Shown one piece after another: positions 44,809 through 54,884 of a stretch of 64,000 bases of DNA. The position numbers were made by a program, and so were the translations under genes. Under the pieces are notes generated by a model. The model saw nothing but the letters and a program-made list of their open reading frames with translations. It made no database searches and had not been told where the DNA came from. Positions within the stretch are counted from its first letter, which is position 1. Each line of letters opens with the position of its first letter. This DNA is from Pseudomonas baltica (lineage in GTDB: Bacteria > Pseudomonadota > Gammaproteobacteria > Pseudomonadales > Pseudomonadaceae), in contig NZ_CP134771.1 of assembly GCF_031880315.1 (NCBI RefSeq), forward strand, positions 5,142,501 through 5,206,500, given 5' to 3'.

Positions 44809-45021
44809 TTACTCGCCGCGAACCTGAGCAGCCTGCATACCTTTCTGACCTTTCTCGGCCACGAAGGAAACAGTCTGGCCTTCTTTCAGGCTTTTGAAAC
44901 CGTCGGATTCGATAGCTTTGAAATGAACGAACAGGTCGTCACCGCCACCTTGAGGAGTGATGAAGCCGAAGCCTTTCTCATCGTTGAACCACTTTACGGT
45001 GCCGGTTTGGCGATTAGACAT
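44809..45021 (-). CDS. Cold-shock protein (CspA family)
   Basis: A 70-residue single cold-shock domain. It has RNP1 KGFGFI and RNP2 LFVHF, with [15 protein letters not shown] at the start and [16 protein letters not shown] at the end. It binds single-stranded RNA/DNA and acts as an RNA chaperone. The ATG at 45021 follows TTGGAGA. The upstream region (45022-45300) is long and AT-rich, in keeping with the long 5' leaders of this family. Confidence 0.93.
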   Translation of the reverse strand: MSNRQTGTVKWFNDEKGFGFITPQGGGDDLFVHFKAIESDGFKSLKEGQTVSFVAEKGQKGMQAAQVRGE

Positions 45022-45310
45022 GGTGAATCTCCAAGAAACATAATATTCAGTAGTGCTGTGCTGCTCAGGCCAACTGGGCACACCGAGCTATCATAGTCTA
45101 AATGCCGGCTGTGTAGCTCCCTGAATGCAGTATTTGCGAAGCGTAATCACTCTGTCGGCACCTAGGTTTTGCGAATAGCCCTTATTTTACAGGGGGTTGA
45201 CGATCGACCGAGGGTGAAAAAAAACCCGTAAATTATTTAAAAAAAATCTCTACAGGGCAGTTTTTTGTCTGCAATCGGGCGCAAAAAGCCATTTTTGCGC
45301 CCCATGCGGG

Positions 45311-45610
45311 CTATTTTTGTACTTGGCAGGCGCTCACGGCAGCCATCATTCTGCCCTGCAACTCTTCGCTGGGGGCGGTCGGCCCCGTCAACGCTTTTAT
45401 GTCAGCATCGCTGAGTTTCTTGGCGATGGCATCGGCGCTGCAGGTGCAATGCTGCTTGGCGATGGCGGCAGATACGTGCTGGCCAGCGGTGTCCTCGCAC
45501 TGTTTCAGGAAAGTGTCCTTGGTGCCCGCTGGCCACGTGCCCGCCTGGGCGCTGGCGAATGGCAGAATGGCGGCGAGGGCGGTCAGGGTGATGAGGGACT
45601 GAAGACGCAT
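45311..45610 (-). CDS. Small periplasmic protein with four cysteines, function unknown
   Basis: A 99-residue protein with a signal peptide (LITLTALAAILPFASAQA). The mature part has Cys in KQCED, HCTC and SACQ, enough for two disulfides, and a TFLKQCEDTAGQHVS helix. Not recognised. Confidence 0.65.
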   Translation of the reverse strand: MRLQSLITLTALAAILPFASAQAGTWPAGTKDTFLKQCEDTAGQHVSAAIAKQHCTCSADAIAKKLSDADIKALTGPTAPSEELQGRMMAAVSACQVQK

Positions 45611-45990
45611 GCGAAGTGCTCCTTGTTATCGATAAGGATGGTGAGGATTATTCAACACATCAGAACCAGGCAGTGGCGCGCAAGTTCACCGTGCGGCGGC
45701 TTTTTGCACTGTTGTGGCGCCTTGTAACAACACCTGCGCGCAATCCGCGCCTCTATCTATGCTAGGATGGCCTCCCGCAACGCTCTGGGGCGCCGCAAGG
45801 CACCGTTCTGTTGCGGGCTTAACCCTTTTTCGCACCATCCAGTCACTCTGGTTCGTACTCGTTGGGCTTGGCGACAACTGCCACTGTGAGGCAGGCGTTT
45901 GCCATCAAGCAGGCCCGATGCGGATCTTGTACTGGCTCATCCCAACCCACGTGACCTTTGGTAGGGGTCACCACTAGGAGAGGAGGCGCC
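45611..45990 (+). promoter_or_regulatory. thrS upstream region with structured leader
   Basis: A 380-base gap with no credible gene. A TATGCT-like -10 element lies near 45758. Just after it an 8-bp stem (45774-45781 with 45810-45817) encloses an inner GGCGCC-GCAA-GGCACC hairpin, followed by CTTAACCCTTTTT. This could be an attenuator or a structured leader for the thrS operon. The promoter and the regulatory role are inferred. Confidence 0.4.
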
Positions 45991-47913
45991 ATGCCCACCA
46001 TTACTCTTCCCGACGGTAGTCAACGTTCGTTCGACCACGCAGTGTCTGTTGCAGACGTTGCCGCTTCCATTGGCGCCGGTCTGGCCAAGGCCACCGTTGC
46101 CGGCAAGGTCGACGGCAAGCTGGTCGATGCCTGTGATCTGATCCAGGGCGATGCCAGCCTGCAGATCATCACGCCGAAGGACCAGGAGGGGCTGGAGATC
46201 ATTCGCCACTCTTGCGCTCACCTGGTTGGCCATGCGGTCAAGCAGCTGTATCCGACCGCCAAGATGGTCATCGGCCCGGTCATCGACGAAGGCTTCTATT
46301 ACGACATCGCCTTCGAGCGCCCTTTCACCCCCGACGACATGGCCGCTATCGAAGCGCGCATGCGCGAGCTGATCGATCACGACTACGACGTGATCAAGAA
46401 GGTCACCCCGCGCGCCGAAGTCATCGAAGTGTTCAAGGCGCGTGGCGAAGAGTACAAGCTGCGCCTTGTCGAAGACATGCCCGATGAGCAGAACATGGGC
46501 CTGTACTACCACGAAGAATACGTCGACATGTGCCGCGGTCCGCACGTGCCGAACACCCGTTTTCTCAAGTCGTTCAAGTTGACCAAGCTGTCCGGCGCCT
46601 ACTGGCGCGGCGACGCCAAGAATGAACAGCTGCAACGCGTCTACGGCACTGCCTGGGCGGACAAGAAGCAGCTGGCCGCCTACATTCAGCGCATCGAAGA
46701 AGCCGAAAAGCGTGATCATCGCAAGCTGGGCAAGCGCCTGAACCTCTTCCATCTCCAGGAAGAAGCGCCAGGCATGGTGTTCTGGCATCCTCAAGGCTGG
46801 ACGGTGTACCAGGTGCTTGAGCAGTACATGCGCAAGGTGCAGCGTGAAAACGGCTACCTCGAGATCAAGACCCCGCAAGTGGTCGATCGCAGTCTGTGGG
46901 AGCGCTCCGGGCACTGGGCCAACTACGCCGAGAACATGTTCACGACTGAGTCCGAGAGCCGCGACTACGCCATCAAGCCGATGAACTGCCCTTGCCACGT
47001 GCAGGTGTTCAACCAGGGCCTGAAGAGCTACCGCGAGCTGCCGTTGCGCTTGGCCGAGTTCGGCGCCTGCCACCGCAACGAGCCTTCAGGCGCGCTGCAC
47101 GGCATCATGCGTGTGCGTGGCTTCGTCCAGGACGACGCCCACATCTTCTGCACTGAAGAGCAGATGCAATCCGAATCGGCGGCGTTCATCAAGCTGACCA
47201 TGGACGTCTATTCCGATTTTGGTTTCAAGGACATTCAGCTCAAGCTGTCTACTCGCCCTGAAAAGCGCGTTGGTTCCGATGAATTGTGGGATCGCGCCGA
47301 GTCGGCATTGGCCGCTGCGTTGGATCATGCTGGCCTGCCGTACGACCTGCAGCCCGGCGAGGGCGCCTTCTACGGCCCGAAAATCGAATTTTCGCTGAAG
47401 GATTGTCTCGGTCGAGTGTGGCAGTGCGGTACACTGCAGCTCGATTTCAACTTGCCGATCCGTCTGGACGCCGAATACGTGTCCGAAGACAACAGCCGCA
47501 AGCATCCTGTGATGCTGCACCGTGCGATCCTCGGATCGTTCGAGCGCTTCATCGGTATCCTGATCGAGCACTACGAAGGCGCATTCCCGGCCTGGCTGGC
47601 GCCGACTCAGGCGGTGATCATGAATATCACTGATAAACAAGCCGATTTTGCCCTGTCCGTGGAAAAAAATCTGACGGAAAGCGGTTTTCGTGCCAAGTCT
47701 GACTTGAGAAATGAAAAGATCGGCTTTAAAATCCGCGAGCATACTTTGCTCAAGGTTCCGTATCTCCTGGTCATCGGAGATCGTGAAGTTGAAACGCAAA
47801 CTGTCGCTGTGCGTACCCGTGAAGGCGCAGACCTGGGCTCCATGCCCGTCGCCCAATTCACCGAGTTCCTCGCACAAGCGGTTTCCCGGCGTGGTCGCCA
47901 AGATTCGGAGTAA
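45991..47913 (+). CDS. thrS: Threonyl-tRNA synthetase
   Basis: A 640-residue class II aminoacyl-tRNA synthetase; the ATG at 45991 follows GAGAGGAGG. It has an N-terminal TGS domain (1-60), an editing domain with [11 protein letters not shown] and a catalytic core whose zinc ligands are visible as the Cys in NCPCHV, the His in DDAHIF and the His in LHRAIL; motif 2 is in HRNEPSG. The C-terminal anticodon domain begins near 540. It charges tRNA-Thr and edits Ser-tRNA-Thr. First gene of the translation operon. Confidence 0.97.
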   Translation: MPTITLPDGSQRSFDHAVSVADVAASIGAGLAKATVAGKVDGKLVDACDLIQGDASLQIITPKDQEGLEIIRHSCAHLVGHAVKQLYPTAKMVIGPVIDEGFYYDIAFERPFTPDDMAAIEARMRELIDHDYDVIKKVTPRAEVIEVFKARGEEYKLRLVEDMPDEQNMGLYYHEEYVDMCRGPHVPNTRFLKSFKLTKLSGAYWRGDAKNEQLQRVYGTAWADKKQLAAYIQRIEEAEKRDHRKLGKRLNLFHLQEEAPGMVFWHPQGWTVYQVLEQYMRKVQRENGYLEIKTPQVVDRSLWERSGHWANYAENMFTTESESRDYAIKPMNCPCHVQVFNQGLKSYRELPLRLAEFGACHRNEPSGALHGIMRVRGFVQDDAHIFCTEEQMQSESAAFIKLTMDVYSDFGFKDIQLKLSTRPEKRVGSDELWDRAESALAAALDHAGLPYDLQPGEGAFYGPKIEFSLKDCLGRVWQCGTLQLDFNLPIRLDAEYVSEDNSRKHPVMLHRAILGSFERFIGILIEHYEGAFPAWLAPTQAVIMNITDKQADFALSVEKNLTESGFRAKSDLRNEKIGFKIREHTLLKVPYLLVIGDREVETQTVAVRTREGADLGSMPVAQFTEFLAQAVSRRGRQDSE

Positions 47914-47918
47914 TTACT

Positions 47919-48464
47919 ATTAAGCGTGAAATGAGACAAGATAAACGAGCTGCACCGAAGGCCCCGATCAACGAGAATATCTCGGCACGCGAGGTTCGGT
48001 TAATTGGCGCTGACGGCGAGCAGATTGGCATCGTCTCGATTGATGAAGCGCTTCGTATCGCTGAAGAAGCGAAGCTGGATCTGGTAGAAATTTCTGCCGA
48101 CGCGGTACCGCCTGTCTGTCGTGTGATGGACTACGGCAAGTCGATCTTCGAGAAAAAGAAGCAGATCGCCGCGGCGAAGAAAAACCAGAAGCAGATTCAG
48201 GTTAAAGAAATCAAGTTTCGTCCAGGGACGGAGGAAGGGGATTACCAGGTAAAACTTCGCAACCTGGTACGTTTCCTGAGTGATGGGGACAGGGCCAAGA
48301 TTTCCTTGAGATTTCGCGGTCGTGAGATGGCGCATCAGGAGCTGGGCATGGAACTGCTCAAGCGGGTCGAACAAGATCTGCTGGAGTACGGTTCCGTTGA
48401 ACAGATGCCGAAGATGGAAGGACGCCAGCTGATCATGGTCATCGCCCCCAAGAAAAAGAAATAA
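47919..48464 (+). CDS. infC: Translation initiation factor IF-3 (AUU start)
   Basis: A 181-residue IF-3. The start is placed at an ATT at 47919: CGGAG (47906-47910) precedes it at 8 bases, whereas the ATG at 47931 has no SD. An AUU start is the hallmark of infC, since IF-3 represses its own translation by rejecting non-canonical starts. The N-domain ([13 protein letters not shown]..., VCRVMDYGK), Lys-rich linker and C-domain ([18 protein letters not shown]) are intact. It lies 5 bases after thrS. Confidence 0.93.
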   Translation: MKREMRQDKRAAPKAPINENISAREVRLIGADGEQIGIVSIDEALRIAEEAKLDLVEISADAVPPVCRVMDYGKSIFEKKKQIAAAKKNQKQIQVKEIKFRPGTEEGDYQVKLRNLVRFLSDGDRAKISLRFRGREMAHQELGMELLKRVEQDLLEYGSVEQMPKMEGRQLIMVIAPKKKK

Positions 48465-48524
48465 CCACCAGGGCACGGCAGGCCTTGCGGTTATGTTTAT
48501 CAACTGAATGCGGAGTATCCGAAC

Positions 48525-48719
48525 ATGCCAAAGATGAAGACTAAAAGCGGTGCAGCTAAGCGGTTTTTGAAAACCGCCAACGGCATCAAGCACAAGCACG
48601 CTTTCAAGAGCCACATCCTGACCAAAATGTCGACCAAGCGTAAGCGTCAATTGCGCGGAAGCAGCCTGCTGCATCCGTCTGACGTTGCAAAAGTCGAGCG
48701 CATGCTGCGCCTTCGTTAA
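48525..48719 (+). CDS. rpmI: 50S ribosomal protein L35
   Basis: A 64-residue, very basic protein with the L35 pattern [19 protein letters not shown] and [15 protein letters not shown]. Part of the large ribosomal subunit. In the conserved order infC-rpmI-rplT, where L20 represses rpmI-rplT translation in other gammaproteobacteria. Confidence 0.97.
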   Translation: MPKMKTKSGAAKRFLKTANGIKHKHAFKSHILTKMSTKRKRQLRGSSLLHPSDVAKVERMLRLR

Positions 48720-48748
48720 TTTTTGGTTAAGAATAGAGGAATTTACTC

Positions 48749-49105
48749 ATGGCTCGTGTAAAGCGTGGCGTCATTGCCCGTAAGCGTCACAAAAAGATTC
48801 TGAAACTGGCTAAAGGTTACTACGGCGCTCGTTCGCGCGTATTCCGTGTAGCCAAACAAGCGGTCATCAAGGCAGGCCAATACGCCTACCGCGACCGTCG
48901 TCAGAAAAAACGTCAGTTCCGCGCTCTGTGGATCGCTCGTATCAATGCTGGTGCTCGTGTTAACGGTCTGTCCTACAGCCGTTTCATCGCTGGCCTGAAA
49001 AAAGCTTCCATCGAGATCGACCGTAAGGTTCTGGCTGATCTGGCTGTGAACGAAAAAGCGGCGTTTGCTGCGATTGTCGAGAAAGCTAAAGCCACCTTGG
49101 CCTAA
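48749..49105 (+). CDS. rplT: 50S ribosomal protein L20
   Basis: A 118-residue protein beginning [19 protein letters not shown], with [28 protein letters not shown] in the basic N-terminal helix and GLSYSRFI in the globular domain. An early assembly protein of the 50S subunit and translational repressor of its own operon. AGAGGA precedes the ATG. Confidence 0.98.
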
Positions 49106-49125
49106 GTACCCACGACAATCACTGG

Positions 49126-49143
49126 CGAGCGCTTCGGCGCTCG
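49126..49143 (+). promoter_or_regulatory. UUCG-tetraloop hairpin after rplT
   Basis: A perfect 7-bp stem CGAGCGC/GCGCTCG (49126-49132 with 49137-49143) closes a TTCG loop 20 bases after the rplT stop. It is a very stable hairpin without a T-run, so more likely a 3'-end stabiliser or processing boundary than a terminator. Confidence 0.6.
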
Positions 49144-49160
49144 ACGGTGTTAAACGTCAT

Positions 49161-50230
<1,070 letters not shown>

Positions 50231-50257
50231 CCGTAACGAATCTTTCAGGAGAGCAGG

Positions 50258-52636
50258 ATGAAATTCAGTGAACAATGGCTGCGTGGCTGGGTAAGCCCGC
50301 AAGTGTCCCGGGACGAGCTGGTGGCGCGTCTGTCCATGGCCGGCCTGGAGGTCGACAGCGTGACCCCGGCCGCGGGCGTTTTCAGTGGCGTGGTGGTCGG
50401 CGAAGTGCTTTCAACCGAGCAGCACCCCGATGCCGATAAATTGCGTGTGTGCCAGGTCAGCGATGGCGCAGAGACGTTCCAGGTCGTGTGCGGAGCGCCC
50501 AATGTGCGCCCGGGCCTGAAAATTCCGTTCGCCAAGATCGGTGCCGAGCTGCCAGGCGACTTCAAGATCAAGAAGGCCAAGCTGCGTGGTGTCGAGTCCA
50601 ACGGCATGCTCTGCTCGCAGTCCGAGCTGCAAGTGGGCGAGGGCAATGACGGTCTGATGGAGCTGCCGGTCGATGCACCGGTGGGCGAAGATCTGCGTGT
50701 GTACCTGCAGCTTGACGACGTTAGCATCGAGGTCGACCTGACCCCGAACCGCGGCGATTGCCTGTCCTTGGCAGGCCTGGCTCGTGAAGTCGGCGCCTTG
50801 TACAACTCGCCTGTAACTCGTCCAGTGGTGGCCACTGTGGCCCCGGTCAGCGACGAAGTCCGCTCCGTTGAAGTCGTCGCGCCAGCCGCATGCCCGCGAT
50901 TCCTCGGCCGTGTGATCCGCAACGTCGATCTGGCCAAGCCTACGCCACTGTGGATGGTCGAGCGTCTGCGCCGTAGCGACGTGCGCAGCATCGATGCCGC
51001 GGTCGACATCACCAACTACGTGATGCTCGAGCTCGGCCAGCCGATGCACGCCTACGACCTCGCCGAAATCGACGGCGGTATTCGGGTGCGTATGGCAGAA
51101 GAGGGTGAAAAGCTGGTCTTGCTCGACGGCCAGGAAGTCACCCTGCGCAGCGATACCCTGGTCATCGCCGACCATAGCCGTGCTCTTGGCATCGCTGGCG
51201 TGATGGGTGGTGAGCACAGCGGTACCTCGGGCAAGACCCGGGACATCTTCCTTGAGTGCGCCTTCTTCGAGCCGATTTCCGTCGCCGGCAAGGCTCGTTC
51301 CTACGGGCTGCACACCGATGCCTCGCATCGTTTCGAGCGTGGCGTCGATTCGCAGCTGACCCGTGAAGCTATGGAGCGCGCCACTGGCCTGCTGCTGGAA
51401 ATCACGGGTGGTGAGCCTGGTCCGATCATCGAAGTGGTCAGCGAAAGCCACTTGCCAAAGATCGAGCCTGTGCTGCTGCGCGCCGAACGCGTCAGCCAGA
51501 TGCTCGGCATGGAGTTCCCGGCCGCAGATATCGAACGCCACCTGAAGGGCCTGGGTTTGACCCTTGCTTCTCAGGGTGAAGGCCAATGGCTCGTCGGCGT
51601 ACCAAGCCATCGTTTCGATATCAGCCTGGAAGTCGATCTGATCGAAGAGCTGGCCCGTCTGCACGGTTACAACCACCTCCCGGTCCGTTACCCGCAAGCG
51701 CGTTTGGCCCCGCAAGCCAAAGCAGAAGCTGCTGGCGACTTGCCGCTGCTGCGCCGCCTGTTGGTTGCGCGTGGCTATCAGGAAGCAATCACTTATAGTT
51801 TCATCGATCCGAAGTGGTTCGAGCTGTTCAACCCAGGCGTTGAACCGCTGCTGTTAGCGAACCCGATTTCTGCCGACATGGCGGCGATGCGCTCGTCGCT
51901 GTGGCCGGGCCTGGTCAAGGCATTGCAGCACAACCTCAATCGTCAGCAGGATCGTGTGCGGCTGTTCGAGAGTGGCCTGCGCTTTGTGGGCCAGCTCGAG
52001 GGCCTCAAGCAAGAGCCGATGCTGGCCGGTGTGGTCTGCGGTTCGCGTCTGCCGGAAGGCTGGGCGCAAGGTCGCGATGGCATCGATTTCTTCGATGTGA
52101 AGGCGGATCTGGAAGCGGTGCTCGGCTTTGCCGGTGCACTGGATGAATTCACCTTCACGCCCGGCAAGCACCCAGCACTGCACCCCGGCCAGACCGCTCG
52201 TATCGAGCGTGACGGCCGCGAAGTTGGCTATCTGGGCGCACTGCATCCAGAGCTGGTGAAGGGCCTGGGGCTGGATCGTCCGGTATTCCTGTTTGAAGTG
52301 ATATTGGCTGAAGTGGCTGTGGGCCGGCTGCCTAAATTCCATGAACTTTCGCGCTTCCCGGAAGTGCGTCGTGACCTGGCGCTCGTAGCTGATCGCGATG
52401 TGCCAGCCAGCGCGGTACTGGATGTGATTCGTGAAAAGGCCGGTGAATGGCTGACAGACCTCAGGCTGTTTGACGTCTACCAGGGTAAAGGTATTGATCC
52501 GCATAGAAAAAGCCTTGCAGTTGGCTTGACCTGGCAGCATCCATCGCGCACTCTTAATGACGATGAGGTGAACTCCACGACGCAAGACATCCTCACCTCG
52601 CTCGAACAAAGGTTGAACGCCACGTTAAGGAAGTAG
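50258..52636 (+). CDS. pheT: Phenylalanyl-tRNA synthetase beta subunit
   Basis: A 792-residue protein of normal length. Domains in order: N-terminal tRNA-binding/EMAP-like (about 40-150, QHPDADKLRVCQV), B3/B4 editing (RFLGRVIRNVD...), B5 (LGMEFPAADIERHLKGLG), a degenerate synthetase core (VDLIEELARLHGYNHLP) and a C-terminal FDX-ACB anticodon-binding domain (ELSRFPEVRRDLALV). Followed by ihfA after 3 bases. Confidence 0.98.
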   Translation: MKFSEQWLRGWVSPQVSRDELVARLSMAGLEVDSVTPAAGVFSGVVVGEVLSTEQHPDADKLRVCQVSDGAETFQVVCGAPNVRPGLKIPFAKIGAELPGDFKIKKAKLRGVESNGMLCSQSELQVGEGNDGLMELPVDAPVGEDLRVYLQLDDVSIEVDLTPNRGDCLSLAGLAREVGALYNSPVTRPVVATVAPVSDEVRSVEVVAPAACPRFLGRVIRNVDLAKPTPLWMVERLRRSDVRSIDAAVDITNYVMLELGQPMHAYDLAEIDGGIRVRMAEEGEKLVLLDGQEVTLRSDTLVIADHSRALGIAGVMGGEHSGTSGKTRDIFLECAFFEPISVAGKARSYGLHTDASHRFERGVDSQLTREAMERATGLLLEITGGEPGPIIEVVSESHLPKIEPVLLRAERVSQMLGMEFPAADIERHLKGLGLTLASQGEGQWLVGVPSHRFDISLEVDLIEELARLHGYNHLPVRYPQARLAPQAKAEAAGDLPLLRRLLVARGYQEAITYSFIDPKWFELFNPGVEPLLLANPISADMAAMRSSLWPGLVKALQHNLNRQQDRVRLFESGLRFVGQLEGLKQEPMLAGVVCGSRLPEGWAQGRDGIDFFDVKADLEAVLGFAGALDEFTFTPGKHPALHPGQTARIERDGREVGYLGALHPELVKGLGLDRPVFLFEVILAEVAVGRLPKFHELSRFPEVRRDLALVADRDVPASAVLDVIREKAGEWLTDLRLFDVYQGKGIDPHRKSLAVGLTWQHPSRTLNDDEVNSTTQDILTSLEQRLNATLRK

Positions 52637-52639
52637 CGC

Positions 52640-52942
52640 ATGGGGGCTCTGACGAAAGCTGAAATGGCGGAACGTCTTTATGAGGAGCTGGGCCTGAATA
52701 AACGGGAGGCCAAGGAATTGGTCGAACTGTTTTTTGAGGAAATCAGGCACGCTCTCGAAGATAACGAGCAAGTCAAATTGTCCGGTTTTGGCAATTTTGA
52801 CTTGCGCGACAAACGCCAGCGGCCTGGCCGCAATCCAAAAACGGGAGAAGAAATCCCGATCACGGCTCGCCGTGTGGTCACCTTTCGTCCAGGGCAGAAG
52901 TTGAAGGCCCGAGTTGAGGCATATGCTGGAACCAAGTCATAA
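52640..52942 (+). CDS. ihfA: Integration host factor alpha subunit
   Basis: A 100-residue HU/IHF-family protein ([54 protein letters not shown]). The Pro-tipped beta arm (RPGRNPKTG) that inserts into the DNA minor groove is present. It forms a heterodimer with IHF-beta and bends DNA by ~160 degrees. TTAAGGAAG precedes the ATG. It overlaps the MerR-like gene by 20 bases. A perfect IHF consensus lies only 550 bases downstream, in the phage attachment region. Confidence 0.97.
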   Translation: MGALTKAEMAERLYEELGLNKREAKELVELFFEEIRHALEDNEQVKLSGFGNFDLRDKRQRPGRNPKTGEEIPITARRVVTFRPGQKLKARVEAYAGTKS

Positions 52943-53279
52943 CGACGAACTCCCGCCGATCCCTGGCAAGCGCTACTTCACCATTGGTGAAGTTAGCGAC
53001 TTGTGCGCGGTCAAGCCCCACGTACTGCGGTATTGGGAGCAGGAATTCCCTCAACTCAACCCGGTAAAGCGCCGCGGCAACCGCCGGTATTATCAGCGCC
53101 AGGATGTGTTGATGATCCGTCAGATCCGTGGTTTGTTGTACGAACAAGGTTTCACCATCGGCGGTGCTCGTTTGCGCTTGTCGGGTGATGAAGCCAAGGA
53201 CGACAGCAATCAATACAAGCAACTGATCCGCCAGACCATCTCGGAACTTGAAGATGTGCTGTCGGTGCTGAAGAAATAA
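52923..53279 (+). CDS. MerR-family transcriptional regulator
   Basis: A 118-residue protein; the ATG at 52923 lies inside the end of ihfA. The N-terminal winged helix is [28 protein letters not shown] with [11 protein letters not shown], followed by a short helical dimerisation tail without metal-binding Cys. This gene follows ihfA throughout gammaproteobacteria; its signal and targets are unknown. Confidence 0.92.
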   Translation: MLEPSHNDELPPIPGKRYFTIGEVSDLCAVKPHVLRYWEQEFPQLNPVKRRGNRRYYQRQDVLMIRQIRGLLYEQGFTIGGARLRLSGDEAKDDSNQYKQLIRQTISELEDVLSVLKK

Positions 53280-53398
53280 ATCCGGAAAAAATCCTTCCAT
53301 ATTTCAAATGGTTAAGGTATATTTTTCGCGCTTTCAGTGGTTTGGGAGCGGCTTTGGAGCTAAGGTTTCAGGGCTTGATTGTAAGAGTTACGCTCGGT

Positions 53399-53475
53399 CG
53401 GGGCGTAGCGCAGCCCGGTAGCGCACTTGCATGGGGTGCAAGGGGTCGAGTGTTCGAATCACTCCGTCCCGACCA
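53399..53475 (+). tRNA. tRNA-Pro (GGG), phage integration site
   Basis: A 77-base cloverleaf with CCA encoded. Acceptor CGGGGCG/CGTCCCG (one G-T), D-arm GCGC/GCGC, anticodon stem CTTGC/GCAAG around ATGGGGT (anticodon GGG) and T-arm GAGTG/CACTC with TTCGAAT. Its 3' half is the presumed attachment core, since the integrase gene lies just downstream, facing it. The gene is intact. Confidence 0.95.
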
Positions 53476-53490
53476 TTTATTCCTGAGTAA

Positions 53491-53503
53491 AATCAGACAC
53501 TTA
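53491..53503 (+). promoter_or_regulatory. IHF binding site in attL
   Basis: AATCAGACACTTA matches the IHF consensus WATCARNNNNTTR at every defined position. It lies 16 bases after the tRNA and 33 bases before the tandem arm-type repeats, the same relative order as core-H'-P' in lambda. Confidence 0.65.
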
Positions 53504-53529
53504 AGCCACTTCTTGAAAGTGGCTTTTTT
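53503..53529 (+). terminator. Rho-independent terminator downstream of tRNA-Pro
   Basis: A 9-bp stem AAGCCACTT/AAGTGGCTT (53503-53511 with 53517-53525) with a CTTGA loop is followed by a T-run. It ends the tRNA-Pro transcript 28 bases past the CCA and may also stop readthrough into the integrase gene from the left. Confidence 0.85.
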
Positions 53530-53535
53530 GTGCCC

Positions 53536-53568
53536 GCGCAAAATATGCGCAAAACTGGCGCAAAACTA
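53536..53568 (-). repeat. Three tandem 11-bp repeats, candidate integrase arm-type sites
   Basis: GCGCAAAATAT (53536-53546), GCGCAAAACTG (53547-53557) and GCGCAAAACTA (53558-53568) follow each other without gaps, each with an invariant GCGCAAAA. The last overlaps the integrase stop codon. Consecutive ~10-bp direct repeats next to an IHF site are the form of lambda P'1-P'2-P'3 arm sites bound by the integrase N-terminal domain. Confidence 0.65.
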
Positions 53569-54672
53569 TCCCGCAATACCGCTGATATCCAAGTCCGCTT
53601 CGACCTCAGACCAGACCACGTCCGCGTGATCCCGCTGATAGTTGCGCGTCATCTCCTCGCTGGCATGACCAGCTATCTTCTGCCCGTCCTTTCCGGCGCG
53701 CTTGTACAGGTGCAGCGACAGGGCGCGGATCTCGTGAAAGCCTGGCAACTCTTCCTCTTTCCATCCCTTGTAGCAACCCGCCGCCTCGCGCGCATCCTTG
53801 AACGCCCTGGTCAGGAATCGCTCGTCGACCTTGGTCCAGTGGTCCTTTCCCTCGCGCTTTTTCTTCCGTTCGGGCCGGCGGTGGACCAGGTAGGGCGATA
53901 GCACGTCATCACGGCACCGGGTGAGCACGGCCTGCAATTGAGGCGTGATCTTGATCTTGAGCCAGCCCGCGTCGGCCGCCTTGGCCGTTTTGTTCTGCAC
54001 CACGAACAGGAAGCCATCCCGGGCGTCTTCAAATTTCATGTCGAGAATGTCGCCACGGCGCTGGGCGGTGATCAACGCCAGGTCGATCGCGTTCTGAAGC
54101 CACAGCGGGGTCTTGCCTCGAATGGCAGTCAGACCATCGACCGTATGGCGCTTGCGCTGCTTCTTCTCGATCTTGGGAATGGTGCTGGCGGCCGGGTTAT
54201 CGGGGCACAGGCCTTTGGCGGCCGCATGCGTGAACACGTCGGCGAGCAGGGCGCGCGCCTGGTTCGCCGAGCGTGCCGTGAGCGGCTCAAGGAACTCAGC
54301 CACCATGCGGATGGTGATTCGATCAATGACCATGCTCCCCAGCGCTGCGCGGATCTGCTTGAAGCGGACTTTGTACAGGTCGAGCGTGGCCTGGGCGAGC
54401 TCGCGCTGCGGCAGCACCTTGCTTTCGTAGTCGTCGAGGAATCCGCCGAGGGTGATGCTGTGTTCGTCCAGCACGGCGGATACCAAGTCACCGCCGCGCA
54501 GGAATGTCAGGTTCAGTTGCTGGGCGGCGTCGATCGCGCGCGCGCGGTCGGCGCCAAACTGAAACCATTTGCCGTCCGTGGGCCGCCGGTAGCGATACGA
54601 GCCCCGGCGCGCATCGAAGTACAGGTTCACCGGCAAGCCCTTGTTGGCCTTGTTGCGCGGGCGCGGCACCAT
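53566..54672 (-). CDS. int: Phage tyrosine integrase
   Basis: A 368-residue tyrosine recombinase. The N-terminal ~65 residues form an arm-DNA-binding domain (NLYFDARRGSYRYRRPTDGKWF), as in lambda-type integrases. A SAM-like core-binding domain follows (about 72-160). The catalytic domain shows Arg205/206 (AQRRGDIL), Lys228 (NKT), His313-x-x-Arg316 (HEIR), His336 (GHAS) and nucleophile Tyr345 (TRNYQ), so it is complete. It faces tRNA-Pro, overlaps the excisionase stop and belongs to an early-region operon. Confidence 0.95.
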   Translation of the reverse strand: MVPRPRNKANKGLPVNLYFDARRGSYRYRRPTDGKWFQFGADRARAIDAAQQLNLTFLRGGDLVSAVLDEHSITLGGFLDDYESKVLPQRELAQATLDLYKVRFKQIRAALGSMVIDRITIRMVAEFLEPLTARSANQARALLADVFTHAAAKGLCPDNPAASTIPKIEKKQRKRHTVDGLTAIRGKTPLWLQNAIDLALITAQRRGDILDMKFEDARDGFLFVVQNKTAKAADAGWLKIKITPQLQAVLTRCRDDVLSPYLVHRRPERKKKREGKDHWTKVDERFLTRAFKDAREAAGCYKGWKEEELPGFHEIRALSLHLYKRAGKDGQKIAGHASEEMTRNYQRDHADVVWSEVEADLDISGIAG

Positions 54673-54884
54673 CAGGCGGCTCCTTTCATCACCATGTCGA
54701 CCAAGGGGTTACCCGTCAGCCGCAGGTAAGCGGCCCAGTCAACGTACCAGATATTTCCGATGCGCTCGCCGGGGATCTTCCGGTCGCGCAGGTAGTTGCG
54801 GATCGCCTGAGAGCAGAGCGGGGTGCCGTTCTCCCCCCACTTGCGGCGCTGAAACTCGCTGATCTTGATCAGTTCTTTTTTCAT
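54672..54884 (-). CDS. Excisionase (Xis)-like DNA-binding protein
   Basis: A 70-residue basic protein with a MerR-like winged helix: KISEFQRRKWGENGTPLCSQAIRNYLRDRKIPGERIGNIWYVDW. This is the lambda/phage excisionase pattern (EFQRRKWG..., IPGER/WYVD wing). It would direct Int towards excision. Its stop (TGA) overlaps the integrase ATG by one base, and the integrase SD (AAAGGAG) is inside its last codons. Confidence 0.85.
   Translation of the reverse strand: MKKELIKISEFQRRKWGENGTPLCSQAIRNYLRDRKIPGERIGNIWYVDWAAYLRLTGNPLVDMVMKGAA

Noticed and set aside
53536..53568. CRISPR-like array from the tandem GCGCAAAA repeats
   Set aside because: Units are 11 bp with no spacers and only three copies; position next to attL fits integrase arm sites instead.
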